A stretch of DNA of 33,959 bases from DATFJC01 sp035269445 (GTDB lineage Bacteria > Patescibacteriota > Patescibacteriia > UBA2591 > UBA6264): the NCBI GenBank assembly GCA_035269445.1, contig DATFJC010000017.1, positions 1 through 33,959 of the forward strand, read 5' to 3'. Under the pieces are notes generated by a model. That model was given only the letters and a program-made list of their open reading frames with translations, did not search any database and was not told where the DNA came from. Made by a program: the position numbers and the translations under genes. Below, piece by piece: positions 14,850 through 23,099 of the stretch (the stretch's first letter is position 1; every line of letters starts with the position of its first letter).

Positions 14850-15680
14850 ATGGCCAAAAAAACAGCTAAACACCCGGTTAATAAACAAGGTAAAAAATAT
14901 CATATTGCCTGTGAAAAGGGGGATTTAGCCAAGTATCTAATATTACCTGGCGATCCTGAAAGAGTAGAAAAAATTAGCAGTAATTGGGATAAAAGCAAAA
15001 GAATAGCTAAAAATAGAGAATTTATTTCTGATACTGGGGAATATAAAAAAACAAAACTATCTTGTACTTCTACCGGTATTGGTTCGCCCTCAATTGGGAT
15101 AGTTGTTGAAGAAGCAGCTCGAATTGGGGTAGACACCTTTTTAAGGGCTGGTTCTACTGGCGCCCTGCAAAAGGGGATTAAACCTGGAGATATGATTATT
15201 ACCATGGCTGGAGTAAGAGATGAGGGGCTTTCCAAAAATTACGTAAAAGAAATTTATCCTGCTTTTGCTCATTATGAAGTTGTTCTTGCTTTAATAGAAG
15301 CTTGTGAAAAATTAAATGTTAATTATCACGTAGGAACTACGGCTTCAACTGATTCTTTTTATATTGGAGAAGGGAGACCAGGCTTTAAAGGTTATAATCA
15401 ATCTTATAACAGTAATGTTTTAGAAGATTTTGAAAAAGCTGGTGTTTTAAATATTGAAATGGAATCAGCAGCCCTTTTAACATTGGCTGGGCTTTATGGT
15501 TTAAGGGCTGGTTCTATTTGTGTTGTTTTTGATAATTTAATTACTAATGAATTTAAAAAAATAGGTGAGAAAAAAATGGGTCTGGTTGCAACTGAAGCAA
15601 TTCATATTTTAGATCAATGGGATAAAGAAAAAAAGAAAAAAAATAAAAAATATTTTTATCCGTCTTTAAATAAAAAATAA
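14850..15680 (+). CDS. uridine/purine-nucleoside phosphorylase family enzyme
   Basis: 276 aa, NP-I family. Phosphate and nucleoside sites: YLILPGDPERV (29-39), STGIGSPS (74-81), RAGSTG (99-104) and the NIEMES ribose-binding segment near 200-206. The overall look is closest to uridine phosphorylase. Such enzymes split nucleosides with phosphate to free base plus ribose-1-phosphate, which suits a salvage-dependent organism. A Lys-rich N-terminus (1-16) and tail are additions. Base specificity cannot be read from the sequence with confidence, so no symbol is given. It lies 6 nt after the mtaB-like gene. Confidence 0.88.
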   Translation: MAKKTAKHPVNKQGKKYHIACEKGDLAKYLILPGDPERVEKISSNWDKSKRIAKNREFISDTGEYKKTKLSCTSTGIGSPSIGIVVEEAARIGVDTFLRAGSTGALQKGIKPGDMIITMAGVRDEGLSKNYVKEIYPAFAHYEVVLALIEACEKLNVNYHVGTTASTDSFYIGEGRPGFKGYNQSYNSNVLEDFEKAGVLNIEMESAALLTLAGLYGLRAGSICVVFDNLITNEFKKIGEKKMGLVATEAIHILDQWDKEKKKKNKKYFYPSLNKK

Positions 15681-15686
15681 TAATTT

Positions 15687-16028
15687 ATGAGTGATTGCAT
15701 ATTTTGTAAAATCATAAATAAAGAACAAAAAGCAGATATAGTTTATGAAGATGAGAAAATAATTGCCTTTAAGGACATTAATCCCAGTGCTCCTATTCAT
15801 ATTTTAATAGTCCCTAAAAAACATATTGCTTCTATTATTAGTTTAAAAAAAGAGGATGCCCCGCTTATGGCAGATCTTATTTGGAGGGGAAAATTAATTG
15901 CCAAAGAAAAGGGCTTGGATAAAAAGGGATATAAATTAATTTTTAACTGCGGTAAGGGCGGCGGCCAAATAATTGATCATATCCATCTCCATCTTTTAGG
16001 TGGTTGGAAAGAAAATAAAGGCGACTAA
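15687..16028 (+). CDS. HIT-family (HINT-type) nucleotide hydrolase
   Basis: 113 aa, typical HINT length. CxxC at C4 and C7 near the N-terminus, IVYEDEKIIAFKDINP, and the active-site histidine triad HIHLHLLGG near 98-106. HINT proteins hydrolyse purine nucleoside phosphoramidates such as aminoacyl-AMP; the physiological substrate is uncertain. It follows the nucleoside phosphorylase by 6 nt, consistent with nucleotide salvage or clean-up. Confidence 0.94.
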   Translation: MSDCIFCKIINKEQKADIVYEDEKIIAFKDINPSAPIHILIVPKKHIASIISLKKEDAPLMADLIWRGKLIAKEKGLDKKGYKLIFNCGKGGGQIIDHIHLHLLGGWKENKGD

Positions 16029-16055
16029 TATTTAATAAATTTTAATAATAAATTT

Positions 16056-16313
16056 ATGAGTTTAAAAGATTTTTTAAAAGGTAGTTTTTTTGGAGCTATT
16101 TTAGGAAGTTTGGCTAATAAGTTTTTTAATGAAGATACAGGCGAAAAAAATAGACAAGAACTGCAAAAAAGAGTTGAAAATATAAAACAAGAACTTAAAG
16201 AAAAAGCAGAAGAAACTGCAAAAAAGGCTGGCAAAACTAAAAAAGAAATAAATAAAGAGATTAAAGAAGTTAAAAAAGCATTTGATAAAGAAAAAGATAA
16301 AGATAATAAATAA
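16056..16313 (+). CDS. small YtxH-like membrane/coiled-coil protein
   Basis: 85 aa. A Gly-containing hydrophobic helix (about 7-22, KGSFFGAILGSLA) is followed by a long highly charged amphipathic helix (about 27-85) rich in Lys, Glu and Ala. This layout matches YtxH-type proteins of unknown function. Start ATG with A/T-rich context. The dense Lys/Glu composition gives long open frames on the opposite strand that are not genes. Confidence 0.65.
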   Translation: MSLKDFLKGSFFGAILGSLANKFFNEDTGEKNRQELQKRVENIKQELKEKAEETAKKAGKTKKEINKEIKEVKKAFDKEKDKDNK

Positions 16314-16319
16314 AATTAT

Positions 16320-16517
16320 ATGTCTAAATTTAAGGTTATTATTAATAAAGAAGCTTGTATAGGTTGTGGAAGTTGTGAAGCAGTTTGCCCTGGTAATTTT
16401 AAAATGGAAAACGGTAAAGCCAAGGCCATAAAAGAAGTTATTGAAGATACTAAATGTAGTCAAATGGCTGCTGAGAGTTGCCCCACAGATGCTATTGAAA
16501 TAAAAAAAATTGATTAA
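16320..16517 (+). CDS. single-cluster [4Fe-4S] ferredoxin
   Basis: 65 aa. Cluster motif C13-xx-C16-xx-C19-xxx-C23-P near the N-terminus and a distal CPTDAIEI with C54. C13, C16, C19 and C54 are the expected ligands of one [4Fe-4S] cluster, while C23 and C46 would be free or disulfide-bonded as in Bacillus-type monocluster ferredoxins. A plausible electron donor for the radical SAM enzymes in this window (inference). Confidence 0.93.
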   Translation: MSKFKVIINKEACIGCGSCEAVCPGNFKMENGKAKAIKEVIEDTKCSQMAAESCPTDAIEIKKID

Positions 16518-16520
16518 ATA

Positions 16521-16934
16521 ATGAAAGTTTTGGTTAATATTTTTGATTATAAATTTGAAGTTAGCTTTATTAAGGAAGTTTTAAATAAGGCTTATCATTA
16601 TTTAAAAAACATTCAGCCAGACTTAAAAGACATAAATGAACTTTCTGTTGTTTTTCTAGCTCCAGAAAAAATAAAAGAAATTAATAGTATTTATAGAAAT
16701 AAAAATAAAGTAACTGACGTTTTATCCTTTGAAGACCCAGCTGAAATTATTATTTGTTTTAAGGTTGCTCAAAAACAAGCAAAAAGAAAAGAAAAGTCTT
16801 TAAAGCAAGAAATAGCTTTGCTTTTGGTTCATAGTCTTTTACATGTTTTTGGCTTTGATCATAAAGAAAAAAAACAAGCTAAAAAAATGAAACAAAAAGA
16901 AAAACAAATTTTATCTAATTTAAATTTTAATTAA
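16521..16934 (+). CDS. ybeY: endoribonuclease YbeY, rRNA maturation
   Basis: 137 aa. The metal-binding motif H104-x3-H108-x5-H114 in HSLLHVFGFDH is intact. NKVTDVLSF (62-70) is the usual family signature. YbeY is needed for 16S rRNA 3'-end maturation and ribosome quality control. It is a compact version. It lies 3 nt after the ferredoxin gene and 2 nt before ftsA. Confidence 0.95.
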   Translation: MKVLVNIFDYKFEVSFIKEVLNKAYHYLKNIQPDLKDINELSVVFLAPEKIKEINSIYRNKNKVTDVLSFEDPAEIIICFKVAQKQAKRKEKSLKQEIALLLVHSLLHVFGFDHKEKKQAKKMKQKEKQILSNLNFN

Positions 16935-16936
16935 TT

Positions 16937-18163
16937 ATGAAAAATACAGATATCATTACAGGAATTGATCTTGGCTCAGATACTATTAGAATAGCTGTTG
17001 GTAGCATAACTCCTGAGGGCGAGCTTCAAATACAAGGACTTTCAGAAGGACCTTCTGATGGCATAAATAAAGGAGTTATAGTAAATATTGAAGACACTGT
17101 TTCTTCAATATCTGCTTGTTTAGAAAGAGCAGAAAAAGTAATAGGTCAGCCAATCGAGCATGCCTTTGTTGGTATTTCTGGTGATCATATAATTTCCCAA
17201 GAAAGTCATGGAGTGGTTTCTGTATCAAAAACAGATGGTGAAATTAAAACTGAAGATATAAAGCGGGTTTTAAAAGCAGCTGAAACCGTTGCCAAGCCTT
17301 CTAATTATAAGATTTTACATGTTTTACCGCGTAGTTATTCAGTAGATAATCAACCAGGTATTTTAAATCCTATTGGAATGACTGGGGTAAGGTTAGAGGT
17401 TGATACTCAAATAATTTTAGGACTTTCCAATCAAATTAGAAATTTAAATAAAGTTTTTCATAGAATCGGGGTTGAAATAGATAGACATGTTTTCACTGTT
17501 ATTGCTACTGCCCATTCAGTTTTAACCAAAAGACAAAAAGAGTTAGGCGTAGCTATAGTGAATCTTGGTTCAGCTACTACTAGCGTAGCTATTTATGAAG
17601 AAGGCGATATTTTAACGGCCAAGGTTTTACCAATTGGTTCTCGTCATATTACAAATGATATTGCCATTGGTCTTAGGGCAAATATTGATTTAGCAGAAGC
17701 AGTAAAGATTAATTATGGTACTAGCTTGCCCTCAAGCGTAAAGACTAGTGAAACTATTGATTTAAATGAATTAGATAAAGATGAAACCGAGGTTGTTTCT
17801 CGTAAAAAAGTAGCTAATATTATTAGGGCTCGAGCTGAAGAAATTTTTTCTATGGTTAATGAAACTCTAGACAATGTTGGTAGAAAGGAAAAGTTACCAG
17901 CTGGAATAGTTTTAACCGGAGCCGGTTCTAAATTAGATGGTTTGGTTGAGACTGCTAAGGAAGAGTTTAAAATGCCTGCTTGTGTTGGCGAGCCAGGTGG
18001 TTTTGAAAGTGGCATTAAAAAAGCTTTTGATTCTAGCTATGCTACAGCAACTGGCTTAGTTTTGTGGGGCAAGGGTAAGGACAGTTTAGATCCTCCCAGT
18101 TTAGATTTTAAAAAAATAAAGAATAAGGCTAATAAAATTATAAAAAAGTTTCTCCCCTTATGA
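16937..18163 (+). CDS. ftsA: cell division protein FtsA
   Basis: 408 aa, actin-like ATPase that tethers FtsZ to the membrane. Phosphate 1 GIDLGSDTIRIAVG (9-22), a 1C-type subdomain (about 85-165), phosphate 2 IVNLGSATTS near 208-217 and the adenosine motif VLTGAGSKL near 328-336 are present. The C-terminus ends in a basic amphipathic helix (last ~17 residues, KIIKKFLPL), the membrane-targeting sequence. The last 4 nt overlap the ftsZ start, indicating coupled translation. Confidence 0.96.
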   Translation: MKNTDIITGIDLGSDTIRIAVGSITPEGELQIQGLSEGPSDGINKGVIVNIEDTVSSISACLERAEKVIGQPIEHAFVGISGDHIISQESHGVVSVSKTDGEIKTEDIKRVLKAAETVAKPSNYKILHVLPRSYSVDNQPGILNPIGMTGVRLEVDTQIILGLSNQIRNLNKVFHRIGVEIDRHVFTVIATAHSVLTKRQKELGVAIVNLGSATTSVAIYEEGDILTAKVLPIGSRHITNDIAIGLRANIDLAEAVKINYGTSLPSSVKTSETIDLNELDKDETEVVSRKKVANIIRARAEEIFSMVNETLDNVGRKEKLPAGIVLTGAGSKLDGLVETAKEEFKMPACVGEPGGFESGIKKAFDSSYATATGLVLWGKGKDSLDPPSLDFKKIKNKANKIIKKFLPL

Positions 18164-19338
18164 CAAAAAATAAATTAAAATCTGATAAGTCTTTAAATGC
18201 TTCTAAAATTAAAATTATAGGAGTAGGGGGAGCTGGCATTTCTGTGGTTAAAAGAATGCTTCAAAAAAATATTAGCCAGGTAGATTATATTGTAGTAGAT
18301 ACTGATGAACAGGCGCTTGATTCTCTTGATTTAGATGGAGTTAAGAAAATTCAAATTGAAAAAAATATTACAAAAGGAGCTGATGCCAGTTTGCATTTAG
18401 ATAAAGACAAGGAAAATATTTTAAAAAATAAAGATGACTTAAAAAAAATAGCCAACAAGGCGGGTATAATCTTTATTGCTGTTGGCTTAGGTGGGGTGAC
18501 TGGAAGCGGAATCGGTCCGGTAGTGGCAGATATTTGTAAAAAATCCAATGCCTTAACTGTAGGAGTTTTAACAAAACCTTTTAATTTTGAGGGAAGGGAG
18601 CGACTAAGAATAGCCAATCAAGCTATTGATAATTTTAAAAATAAGTTGGATGCTTTTGTTTTAATGTCTAATAGTCGTATAATGCAAATAGTTGATCGTC
18701 AAACTTCTATTAACAAGGCCTTTGATGTGGTTGATGAAGCAGTAAGGGATGGAATTAGTCTTTTTACTAATATTTTAAACAAAACTGGCATAATAAATAT
18801 TAATTTATCTGATATTGCTAGTATTTTAAAAGGAGCTGGGCCAATATTTTTAGGTAGCGGCAAGGTTGATTTACAGGCTCCGGCTAAACAGGCTGGGACC
18901 AAGGCCCTAGAAAACCCCTTAATAGAAGATCTTGTTCCTCAAAAAGCAAAAAATATTATTTTTGTTATTAGCGGGCCAGAAAGCTTACCAATGTCTAAGG
19001 TGGATAATTTAGCTAATCGAATTAATAAAGAGCTAAGAACCGATGCCAGAATTATTTTTGGCACTATTATTGAGAAGAACCGTCAAAATATAGGAGTTAC
19101 TTTAATTGGAACTGAGTTTAAGGAAAGATTTGAAAATGGAGATGAAAAATCTCAAAATAGTTTTTCCAATAAACGAAATCAAAAATCAGATTTTATTCGA
19201 AAAAGAGTTCGGCCTCAAAAACAGGTTAAGGCTTATGGGGAAGCAAGCCCAGAAACTAAAGAAGAGTTAATGGAAAATGGAAATTTTGAGGATGAGCTAG
19301 ATATACCTGCTTTTTTAAGAAAAAAACTAAAAAAGTAA
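18160..19338 (+). CDS. ftsZ: divergent FtsZ
   Basis: 392 aa, tubulin-like division GTPase. The fold and order are clear: GVGGAG (21-26), DTDEQAL (47-53), the GTP signature region (110-119), the T7 loop (211-218), and a C-terminal conserved peptide DELDIPAFLRKKLKK that should bind FtsA. However, GTPase motifs deviate: the signature GGGTGTGAA is GGVTGSGIG, the T3 loop lacks GLGAG (here ITKGADASL), and the first T7 Asp is Asn (N215, in IININLSDI) while D218 remains. GTP hydrolysis may be slow or altered. Coupled to ftsA by a 4-nt overlap. It could be the only FtsZ or a second paralogue. Confidence 0.92.
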   Translation: MTKNKLKSDKSLNASKIKIIGVGGAGISVVKRMLQKNISQVDYIVVDTDEQALDSLDLDGVKKIQIEKNITKGADASLHLDKDKENILKNKDDLKKIANKAGIIFIAVGLGGVTGSGIGPVVADICKKSNALTVGVLTKPFNFEGRERLRIANQAIDNFKNKLDAFVLMSNSRIMQIVDRQTSINKAFDVVDEAVRDGISLFTNILNKTGIININLSDIASILKGAGPIFLGSGKVDLQAPAKQAGTKALENPLIEDLVPQKAKNIIFVISGPESLPMSKVDNLANRINKELRTDARIIFGTIIEKNRQNIGVTLIGTEFKERFENGDEKSQNSFSNKRNQKSDFIRKRVRPQKQVKAYGEASPETKEELMENGNFEDELDIPAFLRKKLKK

Positions 19339-19344
19339 TTATTA

Positions 19345-19653
19345 ATGCCTTTTCAAGAAATTATTTGGACAAAACATGCTATATTTAAGATGCATTATTA
19401 TAGATTATCCAAGCCTAAGGTAAAAAGGTTATTATATAATTATGACAGAAAGGAACGAGGCATTGCACCAAAGACCATTGCTCTTATGAAGCGAGTTAAA
19501 AAGAAAAGAGAGACAGAGATTTGGTTGATGTATGAAAAAAAAGAAAATAAAATTAAAATAATTAGTGCTTGGAGGTACCCTGGCATTACAAAAGAAAATG
19601 AATCTTTTTACATTCCCTCAGATGTTTTGGAAGAAATTAGCAAAAATAATTGA
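19345..19653 (+). CDS. conserved-looking small basic protein, function unknown
   Basis: 102 aa. Starts MPFQEIIWTKHAIFKM, with a Lys/Arg-rich middle and an alternating beta segment TEIWLMYE...KIKIISAWRYPG. The layout (WTKHA near the start, short helix, strands ending in AWRYPG) loosely recalls DUF4258/RelE-like small domains, but this is only a by-eye similarity. No antitoxin partner is adjacent. It follows ftsZ by 6 nt and closes the long run that starts at rpsO. Confidence 0.6.
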   Translation: MPFQEIIWTKHAIFKMHYYRLSKPKVKRLLYNYDRKERGIAPKTIALMKRVKKKRETEIWLMYEKKENKIKIISAWRYPGITKENESFYIPSDVLEEISKNN

Positions 19654-19660
19654 TTCTAAG

Positions 19661-19669
19661 TTATCCACA
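19661..19669 (+). promoter_or_regulatory. consensus DnaA box upstream of greA promoter
   Basis: TTATCCACA, exact consensus, ending 7 nt before the -35 at 19677. It shares the 12-mer AAGTTATCCACA and its orientation with the box at 200-208, which also sits just upstream of a promoter. Confidence 0.45.
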
Positions 19670-19676
19670 ATCCAAA

Positions 19677-19705
19677 TTGACAATTTAAGGGAATTGTGTT
19701 ATTAT
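19677..19705 (+). promoter_or_regulatory. greA promoter
   Basis: TTGACA (19677-19682), 17 bp, TATTAT (19700-19705): the same elements and spacing as the lepA promoter. Predicted start about 19711-19712, giving a leader of about 78 nt before greA. Confidence 0.7.
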
Positions 19706-19715
19706 TAGTTTAAGT

Positions 19716-19751
19716 ATGGAGGGATTAAAATATGCCAAAGGCATTTTTTAA
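19716..19751 (+). other. possible leader peptide and hairpin in the greA 5' region
   Basis: An 11-codon frame (MEGLKYAKGIF, stop at 19749-19751) starts about 4-5 nt after the predicted transcription start. Its end overlaps a small ATGCC-AAA-GGCAT hairpin (19732-19744) followed by two T-tracts. This is the layout of an attenuator, but the stem has only 5 bp. Confidence 0.3.
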
Positions 19752-19789
19752 TTTTTTTTATTATAAAATTTTAAATTAATTGAAAAAAT

Positions 19790-20239
19790 ATGGAAAAATA
19801 TTTAACTCCGCATGGAGAGAAAAAAATCAAAAAAGATTTATCTAATTTAGAAGAAAGCATTCCTGAAATTGCTGAAAGGATCTCTCAAGCAAAAGAAAAA
19901 GGAGATTTAAGTGAAAATGCAGAATACACTGCTGCTAAAGAAGAGCATAGAAGAGTTCAAGAGGAAATAGATAGATTGAGAAATCTATTAAATACTGCTA
20001 AAACCATTGAAAAAAGTGAGGGTGATAAGGTTGGTATTGGTTGTCAGGTAACAGTTGAAAAAAATGGTGATCAAAAAACATATATTCTGGTTGGTTCTGA
20101 AGAGTCAGATCCAAGTAATGGCAGGGTTTCTTATGAGTCTCCTTTGGGTCAGGCTTTAATGGATAAAAAAGTAGGCGAGGTTGCCACCTTTGAAACTCCA
20201 AAAGGGGAGATTAATCTCTCAATTATTGATATTAAGTAA
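19790..20239 (+). CDS. greA: transcription elongation factor GreA
   Basis: 149 aa (usual ~158). The N-terminal antiparallel coiled coil carries the signature GDLSENAEY (38-46), with the acidic tip residues D39 and E42 that stimulate RNA polymerase transcript cleavage. The C-terminal FKBP-like domain (about 80-149) binds RNA polymerase. It has its own promoter and its own terminator (20258), so it is a monocistronic unit. Confidence 0.95.
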   Translation: MEKYLTPHGEKKIKKDLSNLEESIPEIAERISQAKEKGDLSENAEYTAAKEEHRRVQEEIDRLRNLLNTAKTIEKSEGDKVGIGCQVTVEKNGDQKTYILVGSEESDPSNGRVSYESPLGQALMDKKVGEVATFETPKGEINLSIIDIK

Positions 20240-20257
20240 ATTTTAATATAAATATTA

Positions 20258-20286
20258 ACAAGAGACAAAGCGTCTCTTGTTTTTAT
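20258..20286 (+). terminator. greA intrinsic terminator
   Basis: ACAAGAGAC (20258-20266) pairs perfectly with GTCTCTTGT (20272-20280) over a 5-nt loop, followed by a T-rich run. Confidence 0.9.
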
Positions 20287-20345
20287 TTTTGCTAAATGTT
20301 ATTATAAAATTAATAATTAAGTGACAATAAAGATAAGAAAATAAT

Positions 20346-21800
20346 ATGTCAAAAGAACAACAAGATAGACTTAAAAAATATAATGACTTAAAAAATCAAA
20401 ATATTGATATTTATCCAGCAAATACTAATTATAGCCATACCCTAGAAAAAGCTGGTGAAAATTTTAGTGAATTAGAGGGTAAAGAAATTACCTTAGCTGG
20501 AAGATTAAATATAGTTCGTGAACATGGAAAGATAAGCTTTGCTGATTTAAAAGATGGTACTGGAGAGTTACAAATTTGCTTTCAAGAAGGAGAATTAGGG
20601 GAAAAATCTTATAATCTTTTTTTAGAGGATATTGATAGGGGTGATTTTTTAGAAGTCCAGGGGGAGCTTTTTAAAACCAGAAGAGGAGAAAAAACCCTTA
20701 AAGTAAAAAAATGGCAAATATTAGCAAAGTCACTCTCATCTTTACCAGAAAAATGGCATGGTTTAGAAGATGTTGAAAAAAGATTTAGAAAAAGATATTT
20801 AGACTTATTAGCCAATCAAGAAACTAGAGAAATATTTGAAAAAAGAAGCCGTATTATTACTGAAATAAGGCGCTTTTTAAATAAAAAAGATTTTTTAGAG
20901 GTAGAAACACCTATTTTGCAAAATATGCCTGGTGGGGCAACGGCTAAGCCATTTGTTACTCATCACAATGCCTTAGATATTGATCTTTATTTAAGAATTG
21001 CCCCAGAGCTTTATCTTAAGCGTTTAATTATTGGTGGCTTTGATAGGGTTTATGAAGTGGCAAAATGTTTTAGAAATGAGGGGATTGATCGTGAGCATAA
21101 TCCTGAATTTACCCAGGTGGAATTTTATATGGCTTATAAAAACTATAATGACTTAATGGATTTAACAGAAAATCTTTTAAAGGAGGTTATAGGTTCTATT
21201 CAAGATGATCTTAAAGTTAATTATCAGGGTAAAATTATTGATTTTTCTGGTAATTATGAAAGAGTAAGTTACAAAGATATAATTAAAGAATATACTAAAA
21301 TTGATCTAGACAAAACTAGAACCGAGAAAGATTTAAGAGAAAAAGCAAAAGATCTTGGATTAAAAATAGAAAAAGGCTGGGGGGTTGATAAAATTATAGA
21401 TGAGATTTTTAAGGAAAAGGTTAGACCCAATATTTTAGGCCCAGTTTTTATTAAAGATCATCCTCTTGAACTTTCTCCTTTAGCTAAAAAGAAAAAATCT
21501 GATCCAAGATATACAGAAAGATTCCAACTTTTGGTTGCTGGTACTGAGCTTTGTAATGCTTTTTCAGAATTAAATGATCCTCTTGACCAAGAACAAAGGT
21601 TTCAAAAACAACAAGACTTAAGAGAAAAGGGGGATATTGAGGCCCAGATGTTTGATAAAGATTTTATTGAGGCTCTAAAATATGGTATGCCACCAACAGC
21701 TGGAGAGGGGATAGGTATAGATCGTTTAGTGGCAATTTTAACTAATAAAAAAAATATTAAAGAAGTTATTCTTTTCCCAACTATGCGGGGTAAGGATTAA
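20346..21800 (+). CDS. lysS: lysyl-tRNA synthetase, class II
   Basis: 484 aa. N-terminal OB-fold anticodon-binding domain (about 40-140) and a class II catalytic core with FRKRYLDLL (motif 1 region, about 154), motif 2 FRNEGIDREHNPEFTQVE near 241-258, and motif 3 GIGIDRLVAIL near 455-465. All signature residues are as expected for an active enzyme. It starts a run lysS-serS-recJ-rnhA with gaps of 10, 26 and 4 nt. No clear promoter was seen in the 60 nt before it. Confidence 0.97.
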   Translation: MSKEQQDRLKKYNDLKNQNIDIYPANTNYSHTLEKAGENFSELEGKEITLAGRLNIVREHGKISFADLKDGTGELQICFQEGELGEKSYNLFLEDIDRGDFLEVQGELFKTRRGEKTLKVKKWQILAKSLSSLPEKWHGLEDVEKRFRKRYLDLLANQETREIFEKRSRIITEIRRFLNKKDFLEVETPILQNMPGGATAKPFVTHHNALDIDLYLRIAPELYLKRLIIGGFDRVYEVAKCFRNEGIDREHNPEFTQVEFYMAYKNYNDLMDLTENLLKEVIGSIQDDLKVNYQGKIIDFSGNYERVSYKDIIKEYTKIDLDKTRTEKDLREKAKDLGLKIEKGWGVDKIIDEIFKEKVRPNILGPVFIKDHPLELSPLAKKKKSDPRYTERFQLLVAGTELCNAFSELNDPLDQEQRFQKQQDLREKGDIEAQMFDKDFIEALKYGMPPTAGEGIGIDRLVAILTNKKNIKEVILFPTMRGKD

Positions 21801-21810
21801 TTAAAAAATT

Positions 21811-23073
21811 ATGGTTGATATTAATTTAATTAGGAAAAATCCCAAACAAATAAAAAAGGCTATTAAGGCCAAAGGGGCAAATGTTGATATAGATAAATTG
21901 CTTGAATTAGATAAAAAAAGAAGAGAAATTATACAAGAAAAGCAAAAAATAGAAGCTAAGCAAAATAAAATATCTCAAAGTATTCCATGTTTAAAAAATA
22001 AAGAAAAAAAAGATAGTATTAAGAAAGCCCGGGACTTATCTTTAAAAATTGATCAAAAGCAAGAAGATTTAGATAAAATAGAAAAAGATTTTTATAATTT
22101 ATTAAAAAGGGTGCCAAATCCTGCTCTTAGTGACGTTAAGATTGGTAAAGATGAATCAGAAAATGAGGTTATTGAAAAGCATGGTCAAAAGCCAGATTTT
22201 GATTTTAAGCCCAAAGATCACATTGAATTGGGAGAATCTTTAAATATCATTGATATTAAAAGAGCAGCTAAAGTTTCTGGTACTGGCTTTGGTTATTTGA
22301 AAAATGAAGCTGCCATTTTAGAATTTGCTTTAGTAAGTTATGGTTTTGAGTTTTTAAGTCAATATGGTTTTTCTCCTATTGTATCACCGGCTATGATTAA
22401 AAAAGACTCAATGGCTTCTATGGGTTATTTAGAAAGAGGAGAGGATGAAATATATCAAACCAAAAGAGATAATTTATTTTTAACTGGGACGGCTGAGCAA
22501 TCAATTGGTCCCATGCATAAAAAAGAAATATTAGATAAAAAGGATTTGCCAATGCGTTATGCTGGTTTTTCCAGTTGTTTTAGAAGAGAGGCAGGATCTT
22601 ATGGTAAAGATGTTAAAGGAATTTTGCGGGTTCACCAGTTTGATAAAATGGAAATGTTTGTTTTTGCTTTACCTGAAAATGCAAGAAAAGAACATCAAAA
22701 ATTACTTCAAATAGAAAAAGAATTAGTAACTGCCTTAAAACTTCCTTTTAGGGTAATAAAAATTTGTACTGGAGATTTGGGGGATAGTGCTGCTTTTAAG
22801 TATGATATTGAGTGCTTTTTACCTTCTCAAGATAGATATCTTGAAACTCACTCCACTTCTAATTGTACTGATTATCAAGCTCGCCGCTTAAATGTTAAAT
22901 ATAGAGATAAAAGCGGTAATCTTTCTTATGTTTATACCTTAAATGGAACCCTTTTTGCTGTAGGCCGAATATTAATAGCTATTTTAGAAAATTATCAACA
23001 AAAAGATGGCTCTATAAAAGTGCCCGAAGTTTTACAAAAATATGTTAATTTTAATATAATTGAAAAAAAGTAA
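21811..23073 (+). CDS. serS: seryl-tRNA synthetase
   Basis: 420 aa, normal length. A long N-terminal helical hairpin (about 28-105) grips the tRNA-Ser variable arm. The catalytic core has motif 2 FRREAGSYGKD near 260-270 and motif 3 TLNGTLFAVGRILIAILENYQ near 377-397 with the motif 3 Arg retained. It charges tRNA-Ser with serine. It follows lysS by 10 nt. Confidence 0.97.
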   Translation: MVDINLIRKNPKQIKKAIKAKGANVDIDKLLELDKKRREIIQEKQKIEAKQNKISQSIPCLKNKEKKDSIKKARDLSLKIDQKQEDLDKIEKDFYNLLKRVPNPALSDVKIGKDESENEVIEKHGQKPDFDFKPKDHIELGESLNIIDIKRAAKVSGTGFGYLKNEAAILEFALVSYGFEFLSQYGFSPIVSPAMIKKDSMASMGYLERGEDEIYQTKRDNLFLTGTAEQSIGPMHKKEILDKKDLPMRYAGFSSCFRREAGSYGKDVKGILRVHQFDKMEMFVFALPENARKEHQKLLQIEKELVTALKLPFRVIKICTGDLGDSAAFKYDIECFLPSQDRYLETHSTSNCTDYQARRLNVKYRDKSGNLSYVYTLNGTLFAVGRILIAILENYQQKDGSIKVPEVLQKYVNFNIIEKK

Positions 23074-23099
23074 CTTTGATAAGACCTCTTATTTAAAAT

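Noticed and set aside
16101..16463. Phe-rich minus-strand frame of 120 codons
   Set aside because: Mirror of the Lys/Glu-rich YtxH-like gene and ferredoxin; composition is an artefact of AAA/GAA codons read backwards.
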